Origin: an uncultured cyanobacterium | Lineage (GTDB): Bacteria > Cyanobacteriota > Vampirovibrionia > Gastranaerophilales > Gastranaerophilaceae | Direction of reading: 5' to 3' | DNA length: 13,007 nt | Assembly (NCBI GenBank): GCA_945836835.1 | Contig: CAMAML010000013.1 | Location: 1-13,007, forward strand | In this document: positions 12,613 to 13,007 of the stretch, one piece after another | Numbering within the stretch: the stretch's first letter is position 1 | Layout: each line of letters starts with the position of its first letter | Made by a program: the position numbers and the translations under genes | The notes under the pieces: generated by a model | Databases searched by the model: none | What the model was told of the DNA's origin: nothing | The model's input: the letters and a program-made list of their open reading frames with translations, nothing else

Positions 12613-13007
12613 ATGAAAAATAAATCGATTTTGTTTGCAATCTGTTTTACGCTCTTGTTTCAGTTTACTTTAAAGGCTTCGTGCGAAGAATTTCCGACCA
12701 CGAGCGGCACCAAATACCCCGATTATTCAACAATGTTTCTCGGCGAGGACAGGCTGGAGGGGGTGAACAGAAAAATTTTCAGATTTAACGGAGCGTTGAA
12801 CAAGGTTATCGTAAAGCCCGTCCATATCCTTTGGGCGTCGGTTATGCCCAAATACGGCATGGACAGATTAAAAGGCGTCTATAACAACATTGAATACCCA
12901 AAACGGCTCGTAAGTTCTCTTATTCAGAAAGATTTTAAGGCGTCGGGGCGTGAAACCGTTCGGTTTTTGACAAATTCCACAATCGGGCTTGGCGGGATGT
13001 TTGATCC
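12613..13007 (+). CDS. mlaA: MlaA (VacJ) family outer-membrane lipid asymmetry protein, 5' part only
   Basis: The first 131 codons of a gene cut by the window end. The product begins with a signal sequence (MKNKSILFAI, then a hydrophobic core) and Cys24. The family core follows: DRLEGVNRKIFRFN (47-60), then NKVIVKPVH, and GRETVRFLTNSTIGLGGMFDP (111-131; shown here in parts, with NSTIGLGGMFD the classic MlaA motif). MlaA sits in the outer membrane and removes misplaced phospholipids from the outer leaflet, handing them to MlaC and the MlaFEDB transporter, so it implies a diderm cell. The segment before Cys24 reads LKAS, with Lys at a lipobox position where a small or hydrophobic residue is usual, so lipidation is uncertain. 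The start ATG 12613 has AGAGGA 9 nt upstream. Confidence 0.9.
   Translation, partial: MKNKSILFAICFTLLFQFTLKASCEEFPTTSGTKYPDYSTMFLGEDRLEGVNRKIFRFNGALNKVIVKPVHILWASVMPKYGMDRLKGVYNNIEYPKRLVSSLIQKDFKASGRETVRFLTNSTIGLGGMFD

Noticed and set aside
1..13007. CRISPR arrays, tRNA or rRNA genes, insertion sequences, prophage or toxin-antitoxin genes
   Set aside because: I looked for regularly spaced repeats, cloverleaf-like segments, transposase motifs and small paired genes and saw none that could be supported.

Overview
The window looks like a chromosomal segment of a diderm bacterium with moderate-to-low GC. The best guess is a member of the non-photosynthetic cyanobacterial sister clade (Melainabacteria/Vampirovibrionia, e.g. 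Gastranaerophilales). This rests on gene content: housekeeping genes, a periplasmic M16 protease, an MsbA-type ABC exporter, an MlaA outer-membrane lipid-transport protein, and a matrixin-like M10 protease of a type I associate with cyanobacteria. No rRNA or 16S marker is present, so the taxonomy is inference. Stops TAA, TAG and TGA are all used, so the code is standard. There are no tRNAs, IS elements, CRISPR arrays or prophage genes, and no gap between genes exceeds about 190 bp.

Layout: (1) 1-95, the 3' tail of an unidentified + strand gene. (2) 130-1473 (-), the double-GTPase ribosome assembly factor Der. (3) 1664-4258 (+), a secreted two-unit M16 zinc protease with a good promoter. (4) 4381-5025 and 5141-5662 (+), two orphan genes of unknown function that share a 10-bp upstream box, ended by a strong bidirectional hairpin terminator. 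(5) 10727 down to 5725 (-), a housekeeping run ybaB-recR-rsmE-cca with overlapping or closely spaced genes, followed by an MsbA-like exporter with its own promoter. (6) 10825-12534 (+), divergent from ybaB: an M10/matrixin-like metalloprotease abutting an Fmt-like formyltransferase (TAG directly followed by ATG). (7) 12613-end (+), the 5' part of an mlaA gene cut by the window edge.

Functional themes are ribosome and tRNA maintenance (Der, RsmE, CCA enzyme), DNA repair (RecR, YbaB) and the envelope (M16 protease, MsbA-like flippase, MlaA). The least explained parts are the orphan pair at 4381-5662, the atypical protease/formyltransferase pair, a G9 tract coding the Walker A loop of the ABC exporter, and several inverted repeats in intergenic regions. 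I see no clear multi-gene novel defence or mobile system; most of the window is ordinary core genome.
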